Assembly (NCBI GenBank): GCA_035689185.1
Contig: DASSLY010000128.1
Span: forward strand, 1 to 41,603
Length of the DNA stretch: 41,603 bases
Origin: DASSLY01 sp035689185
Lineage (GTDB): Bacteria > Actinomycetota > Actinomycetes > Actinomycetales > Dermatophilaceae
Direction of reading: 5' to 3'
A program made the position numbers and the translations under genes. The notes beneath the pieces are model-generated. The model saw only the letters and a list, made by a program, of their open reading frames with translations. It had not been told where the DNA came from and made no database searches. The first letter of the stretch is position 1, and each line of letters begins with the position of its first letter. This document shows positions 30,644 through 37,535 of the stretch, piece after piece.

Positions 30644-31605
30644 CGACCCCCCCCACCTCCCCGCTTGTTGCTCCGGAAGCACCGAATCCGGCCGTCCAGA
30701 CGCCAAGAACGGTGCCCCCGGAGCAACAAGCGCTGGGGGGGGAGGGGTATGTCCACCTCCACTCCGGCAAGGTCCGCGAGCTCTACACACCGCCGGGTCG
30801 GGACGACCTGGTCCTGCTGGTCGCCTCCGACCGGATCTCGGCCTTCGACTTCGTGCTGGACACGCCCATCCCGGACAAGGGGGCCGTGCTCACCCAGCTG
30901 TCGCTGTGGTGGTTCGAGCAGCTCGCCGACCTGGTGCCCAGCCACGTCGTGTCCACCGACGTGCCCCGCGCCGTCGCCGGCCGGGCAGTGCTGGTGCGCC
31001 GGCTGGCCATGGTCCCGGTGGAGTGCGTGGCCCGCGCGTACCTCACCGGCGGCGGCCTGGCCGAATACCGGTCCGCCGGCGCGGTCAGCGGGGTGCCGCT
31101 GCCGCCGGGACTGGTCGACGGGTCGGCTCTGCCTGCCCCGGTCTTCACCCCCACCACCAAGGCGCCGGTCGGTCAGCACGACCTGCCGATCACCTTCGCG
31201 GAGGTCGCCGAACGGGTCGGTATGCCGCTCGCGCAGACCCTTCGCGACCTCACCGTCGCGGTGCTCGCCCGAGGCAACGCCGTGGCCGGGCCGCGCGGAA
31301 TCATCGTCGCCGACACGAAGGTCGAGTTCGGCCTGGACGCCGACGGCACAGTGGTCCTCGCGGACGAGGTGCTGACCCCCGACTCCTCCCGGTTCTGGCC
31401 CGCCGACCAGTGGCGGCCGGGACGCAGCCAGCCGTCATACGACAAGCAGTTCGTCCGCGACTGGCTCACCTCGCCGGCCAGCGGCTGGGACCGCGCGTCC
31501 GGCGAACCGCCGCCCGGCCTGCCCGACCGGATCGTCGAGCAGACCAGGGCGCGGTACGTCGAGGCGTACGAGACGCTGACCGGGCGCGAGTTCGTCGCCG
31601 GATAG
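30640..31605 (+). CDS. purC: phosphoribosylaminoimidazole-succinocarboxamide synthase (SAICAR synthase), 321 aa
   Basis: PurC adds aspartate to CAIR. HSGKVRELY begins the ATP-binding N domain, VASDRISAFDFVLDTPIPDKG is a signature, followed by VECVARAYLTGGGLAEY, FTPTTKAPVGQHD, IIVADTKVEFGLD, LADEVLTPDSSRFW and SYDKQFVRDWL, all characteristic. The GTG at 30640 overlaps the purD stop (GTGA), the usual coupling in this genome. GTG at 30712 would give 297 aa, the more common length. The 24 residues between the two starts are encoded by a long hairpin, so that part may be a leader rather than coding sequence. Start therefore uncertain; the identity is not. Confidence 0.93.
   Translation: MTTPPTSPLVAPEAPNPAVQTPRTVPPEQQALGGEGYVHLHSGKVRELYTPPGRDDLVLLVASDRISAFDFVLDTPIPDKGAVLTQLSLWWFEQLADLVPSHVVSTDVPRAVAGRAVLVRRLAMVPVECVARAYLTGGGLAEYRSAGAVSGVPLPPGLVDGSALPAPVFTPTTKAPVGQHDLPITFAEVAERVGMPLAQTLRDLTVAVLARGNAVAGPRGIIVADTKVEFGLDADGTVVLADEVLTPDSSRFWPADQWRPGRSQPSYDKQFVRDWLTSPASGWDRASGEPPPGLPDRIVEQTRARYVEAYETLTGREFVAG
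30662..30732. repeat. 22-bp inverted repeat at the purD-purC junction
   Basis: Left arm 30662-30683 (CGCTTGTTGCTCCGGAAGCA, CC) and right arm 30711-30732 (GGTGCCCCCGGAGCAACAAG, CG) pair at 20 of 22 positions around a 27-base loop. A C-run before and a G-run after (30646-30661, 30734-30748) can extend the stem. The alternative purC start GTG (30712) lies in the right arm. The arm resembles the one at 27811-27824. Confidence 0.9.
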
Positions 31606-31608
31606 GCT
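31603..31608 (+). promoter_or_regulatory. -10 box TAGGCT, internal leaderless promoter of purS
   Basis: TAGGCT includes part of the purC stop region and ends 7 bases before the purS ATG. It would allow purSQL to be made apart from purDC. Confidence 0.5.
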
Positions 31609-31615
31609 GGCCCGC

Positions 31616-31870
31616 ATGGGAAGCGTCGTCGTCGACGTCATGCTCAAGCCCGAGATCCTCGACCCGCAGGGGCAGGCCGTCGCCGGCGCCCTGCCGCGGG
31701 TGGGGATCGAGGGGTTCACCGACGTGCGGCAGGGCAAGCGGTTCGTCCTGTCAGTCGACGGCGAGGTGACCGAGGAGGTGCTCGCGGCGGCCCGTGCGGC
31801 TGCCGAGAAGCTGCTGGCCAACCCGGTCATCGAGGACGTCGTCTCGGTGCGGGCGGTGGTCCCGGCGTGA
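31616..31870 (+). CDS. purS: FGAM synthase subunit PurS, 84 aa
   Basis: PurS is the small structural subunit that bridges PurQ and PurL in the three-part FGAM synthase. VVVDVMLKPEILDPQGQAVA, the GIEGFTDVRQGKRFVLSVDG segment and the AAEKLLANPVIEDVVSVRAV tail are characteristic of the ferredoxin-like fold, and the length is typical. ATG at 31616 follows purC by 10 bases and a TAGGCT box by 7. Its stop overlaps the purQ GTG (GTGA). Confidence 0.96.
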   Translation: MGSVVVDVMLKPEILDPQGQAVAGALPRVGIEGFTDVRQGKRFVLSVDGEVTEEVLAAARAAAEKLLANPVIEDVVSVRAVVPA

Positions 31871-32538
31871 GGGTCGGCGTCGTCACCTTCCCCGGCTCGT
31901 TGGACGACATGGACGCCCGGCGCGCGGTGCGGGTCGCCGGCGGTCAGGCGGTGCCTCTCTGGCACGCCGACGCGGACCTGCACGGCGTCGACGCGGTGAT
32001 CCTGCCCGGCGGGTTCTCCTACGGCGACTACCTGCGGTGCGGGGCGATCTCGCGGTTCGCGCCGGTGATGGGCGTGCTCGTCCCGGCTGCGCAGGGCGGG
32101 TTGCCGGTGCTGGGGATCTGCAACGGGTTCCAGGTGCTGTGCGAGTCGCACCTGTTGCCGGGCGCGCTGATTCGCAACGACCACCGCAAGTTCGTCTGCA
32201 AGGACCAGCGGTTGCGGGTGGAGAACGTCACGACGCCGTGGACCCGGCAGTACCAGCAGGGTCAGGAGATAACGGTCGTGCTCAAGAACGGCGAGGGTGG
32301 CTTCGTCGCCGACGAGGCCACCCTGGACGAGCTCGAGGGCGAAGGCCGGGTCGCGTTCCGCTACCTCGACGGCAATCCCAATGGCTCCTACCGGGACATC
32401 GCCGGCATCACCAACGCCCGCGGCAATGTGGTCGGCCTGATGCCGCACCCGGAGCACAGCGTGGACCCCCTGTTCGGCCCGTCCACCGACGGCCTGCCGT
32501 TCTTCACCTCGGTGCTCACCGCGGTGGTCGCGGCGTGA
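31867..32538 (+). CDS. purQ: FGAM synthase glutamine amidotransferase subunit PurQ, 223 aa
   Basis: PurQ hydrolyses glutamine and feeds ammonia to PurL. It is a class I (triad) glutaminase: VLGICNGFQVL holds the nucleophile Cys near residue 82, and GLMPHPEHSV near 191 holds the catalytic His and Glu. LPGGFSYGDYLRCGAI forms the oxyanion region. GTG at 31867 overlaps purS; the stop overlaps the purL GTG. Confidence 0.97.
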   Translation: MRVGVVTFPGSLDDMDARRAVRVAGGQAVPLWHADADLHGVDAVILPGGFSYGDYLRCGAISRFAPVMGVLVPAAQGGLPVLGICNGFQVLCESHLLPGALIRNDHRKFVCKDQRLRVENVTTPWTRQYQQGQEITVVLKNGEGGFVADEATLDELEGEGRVAFRYLDGNPNGSYRDIAGITNARGNVVGLMPHPEHSVDPLFGPSTDGLPFFTSVLTAVVAA

Positions 32539-34814
32539 GCGTCGACACGGTCCAGCACGCGGCGCAGACCCCGGACGTCGACCAGCCGTGGCGCGAGCTC
32601 GGGCTGAAAGCCGATGAGTACCAACGCATCCGGGACACCTTGGGCCGCCGCCCCACCAGCGCCGAGCTGGCGATGTACTCGGTCATGTGGTCGGAGCACT
32701 GCTCCTACAAGTCCTCCAAGGTGCACCTGCGCCAGTTCGGCGAGAAGACCACCGAGAAGATGCGGGAGCAGCTGCTGGTCGGCATCGGCGAGAACGCCGG
32801 CGTGGTCGACATCGGCGACGGCTGGGCGGTGACCTTCAAGGTCGAGTCGCACAACCACCCGTCCTACGTCGAGCCGTACCAAGGCGCCGCGACCGGGGTC
32901 GGCGGCATCGTCCGCGACATCATGAGCATGGGCGCCCGGCCGATCGCCGTGATGGACCCGTTGCGGTTCGGCGCCTTGGACCACCCGGACACCCTGCGCG
33001 TGCTGCCCGGGGTGGTCGCCGGTGTCGGCGGCTACGGCAACTGCCTGGGCCTGCCCAATATCGGCGGCGAGGTCGTCTTCGACCCCTGCTACCAGGGCAA
33101 CCCGCTGGTCAACGCCCTGTGCGTGGGCAAGCTCCGGGTGCAGGACATCCACCTCGCCACCGCTTCGGGCTTGGGCAACCTGGTGGTCCTCTTCGGCGCG
33201 CGGACCGGCGGCGACGGGATCGGCGGGGTGTCGGTGCTGGCGAGCGAGACGTTCCAGGAGGGCGGCCCTGCCAAGCGACCCGCGGTCCAGGTGGGTGACC
33301 CGTTCGCCGAGAAGGTCCTGATCGAGTGCTGCCTGGAGCTGTTCGCCGCCCACGTGGTCGAGGGCATCCAGGATCTTGGCGGTGCCGGGTTGTCCTGTGC
33401 CACCAGCGAGCTGGCGTCCAACGGCGACGGCGGGATGCGGGTCTTCCTGGACCGGGTCCCGTTGCGGGACGCGACTCTTCGGCCCGAGGAGATCCTCATG
33501 TCGGAGAGCCAGGAGCGGATGATGGCCATCGTCGCGCCGCAGCACCTGGAGGAGTTCCTCGCGATCACGGGCAAGTGGGACGTCGAGGCGACGGTGCTCG
33601 GCGAGGTCACCGACGGTGACACGCTGCAGGTCCTCTGGCACGGCCAGCTCATCGTCGACGCCCCGCCCCGCTCGGTGGCCCACGACGGCCCGACCTACCA
33701 ACGGCCGGTGAGCCGCCCGGCATACCTGGACGCCTTGCAGCAGAACCGAACCCACTCCCTCCCCCGGCCGAACAGCGGCGCGGAGCTGGGTGACACGCTG
33801 CTGCGCCTGCTCGCCTCGCCGAACCTGTGCGACAAGTCCTGGGTGACCGACCAGTACGACCGGTACGTCATGGGCAACACCGCGCTGGCCCAGCCCGACG
33901 ACGCGGGCGTGGTCCGGGTGGACGAGGCGACCGGGCGCGGGGTCGCCGTGTCCACCGACTGCAACGGCCGGTTCGCCAAGCTCGACCCGTATGCCGGCGC
34001 GCAGCTGGCGCTGGCCGAGGCCTACCGCAACGTCGCGACGGCCGGGGCCGTGCCGCTCGCGGTCACCGACTGCCTGAACTTCGGCTCGCCGGAGGACGCC
34101 GGGGTGATGTGGCAGTTCGCCGAGGCCGTCCGCGGACTCGCCGACGGGTGCGCCGAGCTGGGCATCCCGGTCACCGGAGGCAACGTCTCCTTCTACAACC
34201 AGACCGGCGACGTGGCCATCCATCCCACCCCCGTGGTCGGGGTGCTCGGCGTCCTGGACGACGTCGGCCGTCGCACCCCGTCCGGCTGGCGCTCCCCGGG
34301 GCACGTGGTCTACCTGCTCGGCACGACTCGGGCCGAGCTGGACGGGTCGGAGTGGGCGCATGCCGTGCACGGTCACCTGGGCGGGCGGCCGCCGCTGGTG
34401 GACCTGGACCTGGAGCGGCAGCTGGCCGAGATCCTGGTGCACGCCTCCCGGGACGGCCTGGTGGACGCGGCGCACGACCTGTCCGACGGCGGGCTGGCGG
34501 TGGCGGTGGCCGAGGCGTGCCTGCGCTACGGGGTGGGCGCGCGGATCTGGCTGGACGCGGTGTGCGACCGGGACGGGGTGACCCCGTTCGAGGCGCTGTT
34601 CAGCGAGTCGACGGCCCGGGCCGTGGTCGCGGTTCCGCGGTCGGAGGAGGTGCGGTTCACCGACATGTGCTCGGCCCGGCGTTTTGCGCACGCCCGGATC
34701 GGCGTCGTCGACCCGGCCGGCGGGCAGCTCGACGTGCAGGGCCTGTTCACGCTGCCGCTGGCGCGCATGAGCGTCGCCCACCGGGAGACCCTGCCGGCCC
34801 TGCTCGGTCGCTGA
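32535..34814 (+). CDS. purL: FGAM synthase large subunit PurL (small type), 759 aa
   Basis: PurL carries out ATP-dependent amidation of FGAR to FGAM, purine step 4. Two PurM-like halves are visible. Half 1: MWSEHCSYKSSKVHLRQF near residue 50, KVESHNHPSYVEPYQGAATG near 97 with the metal/ATP residues, and PNIGGEVVFDPCYQGNPLVN. Half 2: VSTDCNGRFAKLDPYAGAQL, LAVTDCLNFGSPE, PVTGGNVSFYNQT and DLSDGGLAVAVAEA. The length matches the type that needs separate PurQ and PurS. GTG at 32535 overlaps purQ. Last gene of the unit; the next gene is convergent, 13 bases away. Confidence 0.97.
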   Translation: MSVDTVQHAAQTPDVDQPWRELGLKADEYQRIRDTLGRRPTSAELAMYSVMWSEHCSYKSSKVHLRQFGEKTTEKMREQLLVGIGENAGVVDIGDGWAVTFKVESHNHPSYVEPYQGAATGVGGIVRDIMSMGARPIAVMDPLRFGALDHPDTLRVLPGVVAGVGGYGNCLGLPNIGGEVVFDPCYQGNPLVNALCVGKLRVQDIHLATASGLGNLVVLFGARTGGDGIGGVSVLASETFQEGGPAKRPAVQVGDPFAEKVLIECCLELFAAHVVEGIQDLGGAGLSCATSELASNGDGGMRVFLDRVPLRDATLRPEEILMSESQERMMAIVAPQHLEEFLAITGKWDVEATVLGEVTDGDTLQVLWHGQLIVDAPPRSVAHDGPTYQRPVSRPAYLDALQQNRTHSLPRPNSGAELGDTLLRLLASPNLCDKSWVTDQYDRYVMGNTALAQPDDAGVVRVDEATGRGVAVSTDCNGRFAKLDPYAGAQLALAEAYRNVATAGAVPLAVTDCLNFGSPEDAGVMWQFAEAVRGLADGCAELGIPVTGGNVSFYNQTGDVAIHPTPVVGVLGVLDDVGRRTPSGWRSPGHVVYLLGTTRAELDGSEWAHAVHGHLGGRPPLVDLDLERQLAEILVHASRDGLVDAAHDLSDGGLAVAVAEACLRYGVGARIWLDAVCDRDGVTPFEALFSESTARAVVAVPRSEEVRFTDMCSARRFAHARIGVVDPAGGQLDVQGLFTLPLARMSVAHRETLPALLGR

Positions 34815-34827
34815 CCCGGTCCCGCGC

Positions 34828-35613
34828 TCAGCGCAGCCGCCAGCCGGACGCGGGCGGCGGGGGTGACGGCTCGGCGTCCTCGCCGGAGAACGGCCGGGCG
34901 GCGCCGAGCCGCCGGCTGAGCGCCGCACCGGTCAGCACGGTCGTCGGCAACGGCATCCCGGCCGCGCGCCGCTGCAGCGCGGCCAGCCACGGGCCCGAGC
35001 CGGCGGCGACGACCAGGTTGCCGAACCGCCGGCCCTTGAGCACCTCGGCCGGGGCGATGACGGCGACCACCGGCCACCGGTTCGCGACACCGGCCAGGAC
35101 GCGGGCGGCATACCGGAGCCCGGGTTCGTCGGCGAGGTTCGCCAGCAGCACCCCGGCCGGGCGCAGCACCCGGGCGACGTCGGCCAGGTACTCCGTCGTC
35201 GTCAGCTCGGCCGGCACCCGGCCAGCGGCGAACGCGTCGAGGACGACGACGTCGGCGCTGGCGTCCCGGAGTGCGGCCAGGCCCGAGCGCCCGTCCACCG
35301 GCCGGACGCGGATCCGGTGACCTCGCGGCAGCGGCAGCGCCGCCCGGACCAGGTCGGTGGTCGCCGCATCCGGCTCCAGCACAACTTGCGGGGAACCGGG
35401 CCGGGTCGCCTGGACGTAGCGCGCCAGGGTGAGCGCCCCACCGCCGACGTGCGTGACCGACAGCCGCCCCGGAGGCAGCAGGTCGATCCCGGCGGCCAGG
35501 TGCTGGACGTACTCGAAGGCCAGGAACCGCGGGTCGGCCGGGTCGACGTGCGACTGCGGCACGCCGTCGACGACCAGCGTGCTCCCGCCGTGTCCGTCCG
35601 GCACCAAGCTCAC
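34828..35613 (-). CDS. spermidine-synthase-like methyltransferase-fold protein, 261 aa
   Basis: The Rossmann core resembles spermidine synthase: SVTHVGGGALTLARYV near residue 52 is motif I (G-G-G...), QVVLEPDAATTDLVRAAL near 75 is the acidic strand, RPVDGRSGLAAL follows, and ADVVVLDAFAAGRVPAELTTTEYLADVARVLRPAGVLLANL near 120 holds the catalytic-like Asp region. The D-x-Y residues needed by true aminopropyltransferases are not evident, so it may be a catalytic relative only; such fused or stand-alone SpeE-like proteins are common in actinobacteria. GTG at 35613 lies inside a perfect 14-bp inverted repeat shared with the next gene. The C-terminus is Pro/Gly-rich. Confidence 0.75.
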   Translation of the reverse strand: MSLVPDGHGGSTLVVDGVPQSHVDPADPRFLAFEYVQHLAAGIDLLPPGRLSVTHVGGGALTLARYVQATRPGSPQVVLEPDAATTDLVRAALPLPRGHRIRVRPVDGRSGLAALRDASADVVVLDAFAAGRVPAELTTTEYLADVARVLRPAGVLLANLADEPGLRYAARVLAGVANRWPVVAVIAPAEVLKGRRFGNLVVAAGSGPWLAALQRRAAGMPLPTTVLTGAALSRRLGAARPFSGEDAEPSPPPPASGWRLR

Positions 35614-35640
35614 CCGGCTAGTTTGGCCGGGTGAGCTTGG
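35604..35640. promoter_or_regulatory. palindromic divergent promoter containing both start codons
   Basis: CCAAGCTCACCCGG (35604-35617) and CCGGGTGAGCTTGG (35627-35640) are a perfect 14-bp inverted repeat around a 9-bp core. Each arm contains the GTG start and first codons of the gene it faces, so both proteins begin MSLV. Rightward, TAGTTT (35619-35624) lies 6 bases before GTG 35631; leftward, CAAACT lies 6 bases before GTG 35613. The two -10 boxes overlap in the core. Confidence 0.85.
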
Positions 35641-36287
35641 TGGTGTTCGACTGCGACGGTGTGCTCGTCGACAGCGAGCGCCTGGCGGTCGAGATCGACG
35701 TCCGGGCGATCACCGAGCTGGGCTGGCCGATCACCGCGGCCGAGGTCATCGAACGTCACGTCGGCATCAGCGAGGCCGACGCCATCGCCGACATCGAGGC
35801 CCACCTCGGCCGACCGGTGCCGGGCGGCTGGGCCGAGTCGTGGGCGGAGGCCTACCTCACCGCCTTTGCGCAGTCGCTGGAGCCGGTCCCGGGCGTGACT
35901 GCGGCCGTCCAGTCCCTGGTCGAGCGCGGGTATGCCGTGTGCGTCGCCTCCAGCGGCTCGCTGGCCAAGATCGAGCGCAGCCTGCGAAAGACCGGGCTGT
36001 GGCCGCGCTTCGCCGGCCGCTCCTTCAGCGCCGCGCAGGTCCGGCGGGGCAAGCCGGCGCCGGACCTGTTCCTGCACGCCGCGCTGGCGATGGGCATGGA
36101 CCCGTCGGCCTGCGTCGTGGTGGAGGACAGCCGGCACGGGGTCGCCGCGGCCCGTGCGGCCGGGATGGCGGTGGTGGGCTACGCCGGCGGGATCACGCCC
36201 GCCGCCCAGCTGGCCGACGCCGACCAGGTGATCACCGACATGGCCGATCTGCTCGCCGCCGTGGCCCGCCCTGCCGAGGGTGGGTGA
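35631..36287 (+). CDS. HAD-superfamily phosphatase / phosphoglucomutase-like hydrolase, 218 aa
   Basis: A HAD subfamily IA hydrolase. Motif I DCDGVLVDSE has nucleophile Asp8 and acid Asp10; motif II is CVASSGS near residue 103; motif III Lys is in RRGKPAPDLFL near 142; motif IV is VVEDSRHGVAAARAAGM near 165. The four-helix cap (AVEIDVRAITELGWPITAAEVIERHVGIS) is the type seen in beta-phosphoglucomutase and small sugar phosphatases. Substrate unknown. GTG at 35631 is in the shared palindrome and gives a leaderless message. The divergent partner is the spermidine-synthase-like gene. Confidence 0.9.
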   Translation: MSLVVFDCDGVLVDSERLAVEIDVRAITELGWPITAAEVIERHVGISEADAIADIEAHLGRPVPGGWAESWAEAYLTAFAQSLEPVPGVTAAVQSLVERGYAVCVASSGSLAKIERSLRKTGLWPRFAGRSFSAAQVRRGKPAPDLFLHAALAMGMDPSACVVVEDSRHGVAAARAAGMAVVGYAGGITPAAQLADADQVITDMADLLAAVARPAEGG

Positions 36288-36395
36288 GCGCCCGCCACAT
36301 CCCACCCGACGGCGCGAATCAGGGCGCCGGCGGCGATTCCGCGGCCGGAGGGGTGTCCGGTTGGGAAGACCGGGAGTGGGAGGGAGGATGGGCCG

Positions 36396-36764
36396 GTGCC
36401 GGCCCGACGACGCATCGACCAGACAGCAGGTCACGCAGCGGTCCGGGCCTGGCGCGCGGACCCGGCCGGCGTGCCGGTCGACGTGGTCGCGACGGCGGTC
36501 CGGTTCGGCCTGGAGGAGCTGGCCGCGCGGGCTCCCGGGCGGACCACCGAGGTACGGGTGCCACCGCATGGCGCGGTGCAGTGCATCGACGGGCCGCGGC
36601 ATACCAGGGGGACACCCCCGAACGTGGTGGAGACCGACCCCCAGACCTGGCTGGCCCTGGTGACCGGAGCGGTCGGCTGGGCCGATGCCGAGACCGGCGG
36701 CCGGGTGCGTGCCAGTGGCCGGCGGGCGGTGCTGGCGGACTGGCTCCCGCTCTGGCCGCGCTGA
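36396..36764 (+). CDS. SCP2-like 'sterol carrier family' small protein, 122 aa
   Basis: A short protein resembling the sterol-carrier family proteins often found beside purine genes in actinobacteria. RIDQTAGHAAVRAWRADP begins it; then VATAVRFGLEELAARAPGRTTEVRVPPHGAVQCIDG and PPNVVETDPQTWLALVTGAV follow, with the conserved V-E-T-D-P-x-T-W-L core and a final RVRASGRRAVLADWLPLW (S-G-x-R-A-x-L). It probably adopts an SCP2-type pocket, but no ligand is known. GTG at 36396 follows a GGGAGGGAGG run. The 108-base gap before it shows nothing else I can name. Its stop leads into a short G-rich repeat. Confidence 0.78.
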   Translation: MPARRRIDQTAGHAAVRAWRADPAGVPVDVVATAVRFGLEELAARAPGRTTEVRVPPHGAVQCIDGPRHTRGTPPNVVETDPQTWLALVTGAVGWADAETGGRVRASGRRAVLADWLPLWPR

Positions 36765-36765
36765 T

Positions 36766-36818
36766 CGGGACGATCCGGGACGGCATGGGACGGGCATGGG
36801 ACGGCATGGGACGGCTGG
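36766..36818 (+). repeat. 10-11-bp repeats (GGGACGGCAT) after the SCP2-like gene
   Basis: GGGACG recurs at about 36768, 36778, 36788, 36799 and 36809 with linkers ATCC, GCAT, GGCAT, GCAT and GCT. A GC hairpin (GCGGGGCC, GGCCCGC-like) follows before the convergent HAD gene stop at 36842. This may serve as a terminator for both. Confidence 0.75.
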
Positions 36819-36841
36819 GGCGGGCCCCGCGCTGGCCCGGG

Positions 36842-37477
36842 TCATGGGGTCGTGAAGACCAGCCGGTGGGACTCCAGCCGGACGGTCAGCTCGGTGAAGT
36901 CGCGGATCCGGGGCAGCCCCGCCGTGAGCGCCGACGCGTGGCTGCCGACGACCACCGTGTGGGCGCCGGAGCGGATGGCGGCCTGCAGACCGGCCTCCGC
37001 GTCCTCGAAGGCGACGCATTCCACGGGGGGCAGGCCCAGCCTTGCGGCGGCAGCGAGGTATCCCTGCGGGGAGGGCTTGCCCTCGGTGACGTCCTCGGCG
37101 GCCACCATGACGTCGGGGACCGGCAGCCCTGCCGCCCGCAGGCGACGCGCGGCCAGCTCCCTGGGTGCTGAGGTGACCACGGCCACCGGCGCGTCCCGCA
37201 GCAGCGCCAGCATGCCGGCCGCACCTGGCACCGGCACGATCCCGTCCATCACCTCCAGCTCCTCCGCCTCGAATGCGGCGATCGTCTCCGACCGGCCGAC
37301 ACTGTCGGGCAGGAAGTGCCGGATGGTGTCCGGTGTCCGCCGGCCGTGGGCGTGGCGCAGGAGCACGGGCAGGTCGATCCCGTGTCGGTCGGCGAAGGCC
37401 GCCCACAGCCCGTCAACCACGGCGGTGGAGTCCACCAGGGTGCCGTCCATGTCGAACAGCGCGGCTGCGGCGATCAC
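36842..37477 (-). CDS. HAD-superfamily sugar phosphatase, 211 aa
   Basis: A HAD IA phosphatase of the glycerol-3-phosphatase/2-deoxyglucose-6-phosphatase type. Motif I LFDMDGTLVDS near residue 8, motif II VVTSAP near 100, motif III EGKPSPQGYLAAA near 131 with the catalytic Lys, motif IV VAFEDAEAGLQAAIRSGAHT near 154. Only about 36% of its length is cap. It is clearly a different paralogue from the one at 35631 (DMDG versus DCDG). GTG at 37475-37477 is the start. rskA lies upstream on the same strand 58 bases away, so this gene could follow the sigK-rskA unit. Confidence 0.9.
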   Translation of the reverse strand: MIAAAALFDMDGTLVDSTAVVDGLWAAFADRHGIDLPVLLRHAHGRRTPDTIRHFLPDSVGRSETIAAFEAEELEVMDGIVPVPGAAGMLALLRDAPVAVVTSAPRELAARRLRAAGLPVPDVMVAAEDVTEGKPSPQGYLAAAARLGLPPVECVAFEDAEAGLQAAIRSGAHTVVVGSHASALTAGLPRIRDFTELTVRLESHRLVFTTP

Positions 37478-37535
37478 GGAGTCGGCTCCACAGGCTCCTC
37501 CGCGGTGAAGGGGGTGGGTGCGGGGGGCGGGTCCG

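Noticed and set aside
30749..31375. ATG at 30749 as a purC start
   Set aside because: It is out of frame with PurC and would make an Arg/Ser-rich shadow product.
1449..36606. GGTATGCCG as a KOPS-like chromosome-orientation motif
   Set aside because: Copies are split about evenly between strands (7 and 8), whereas KOPS motifs are strongly strand-biased.
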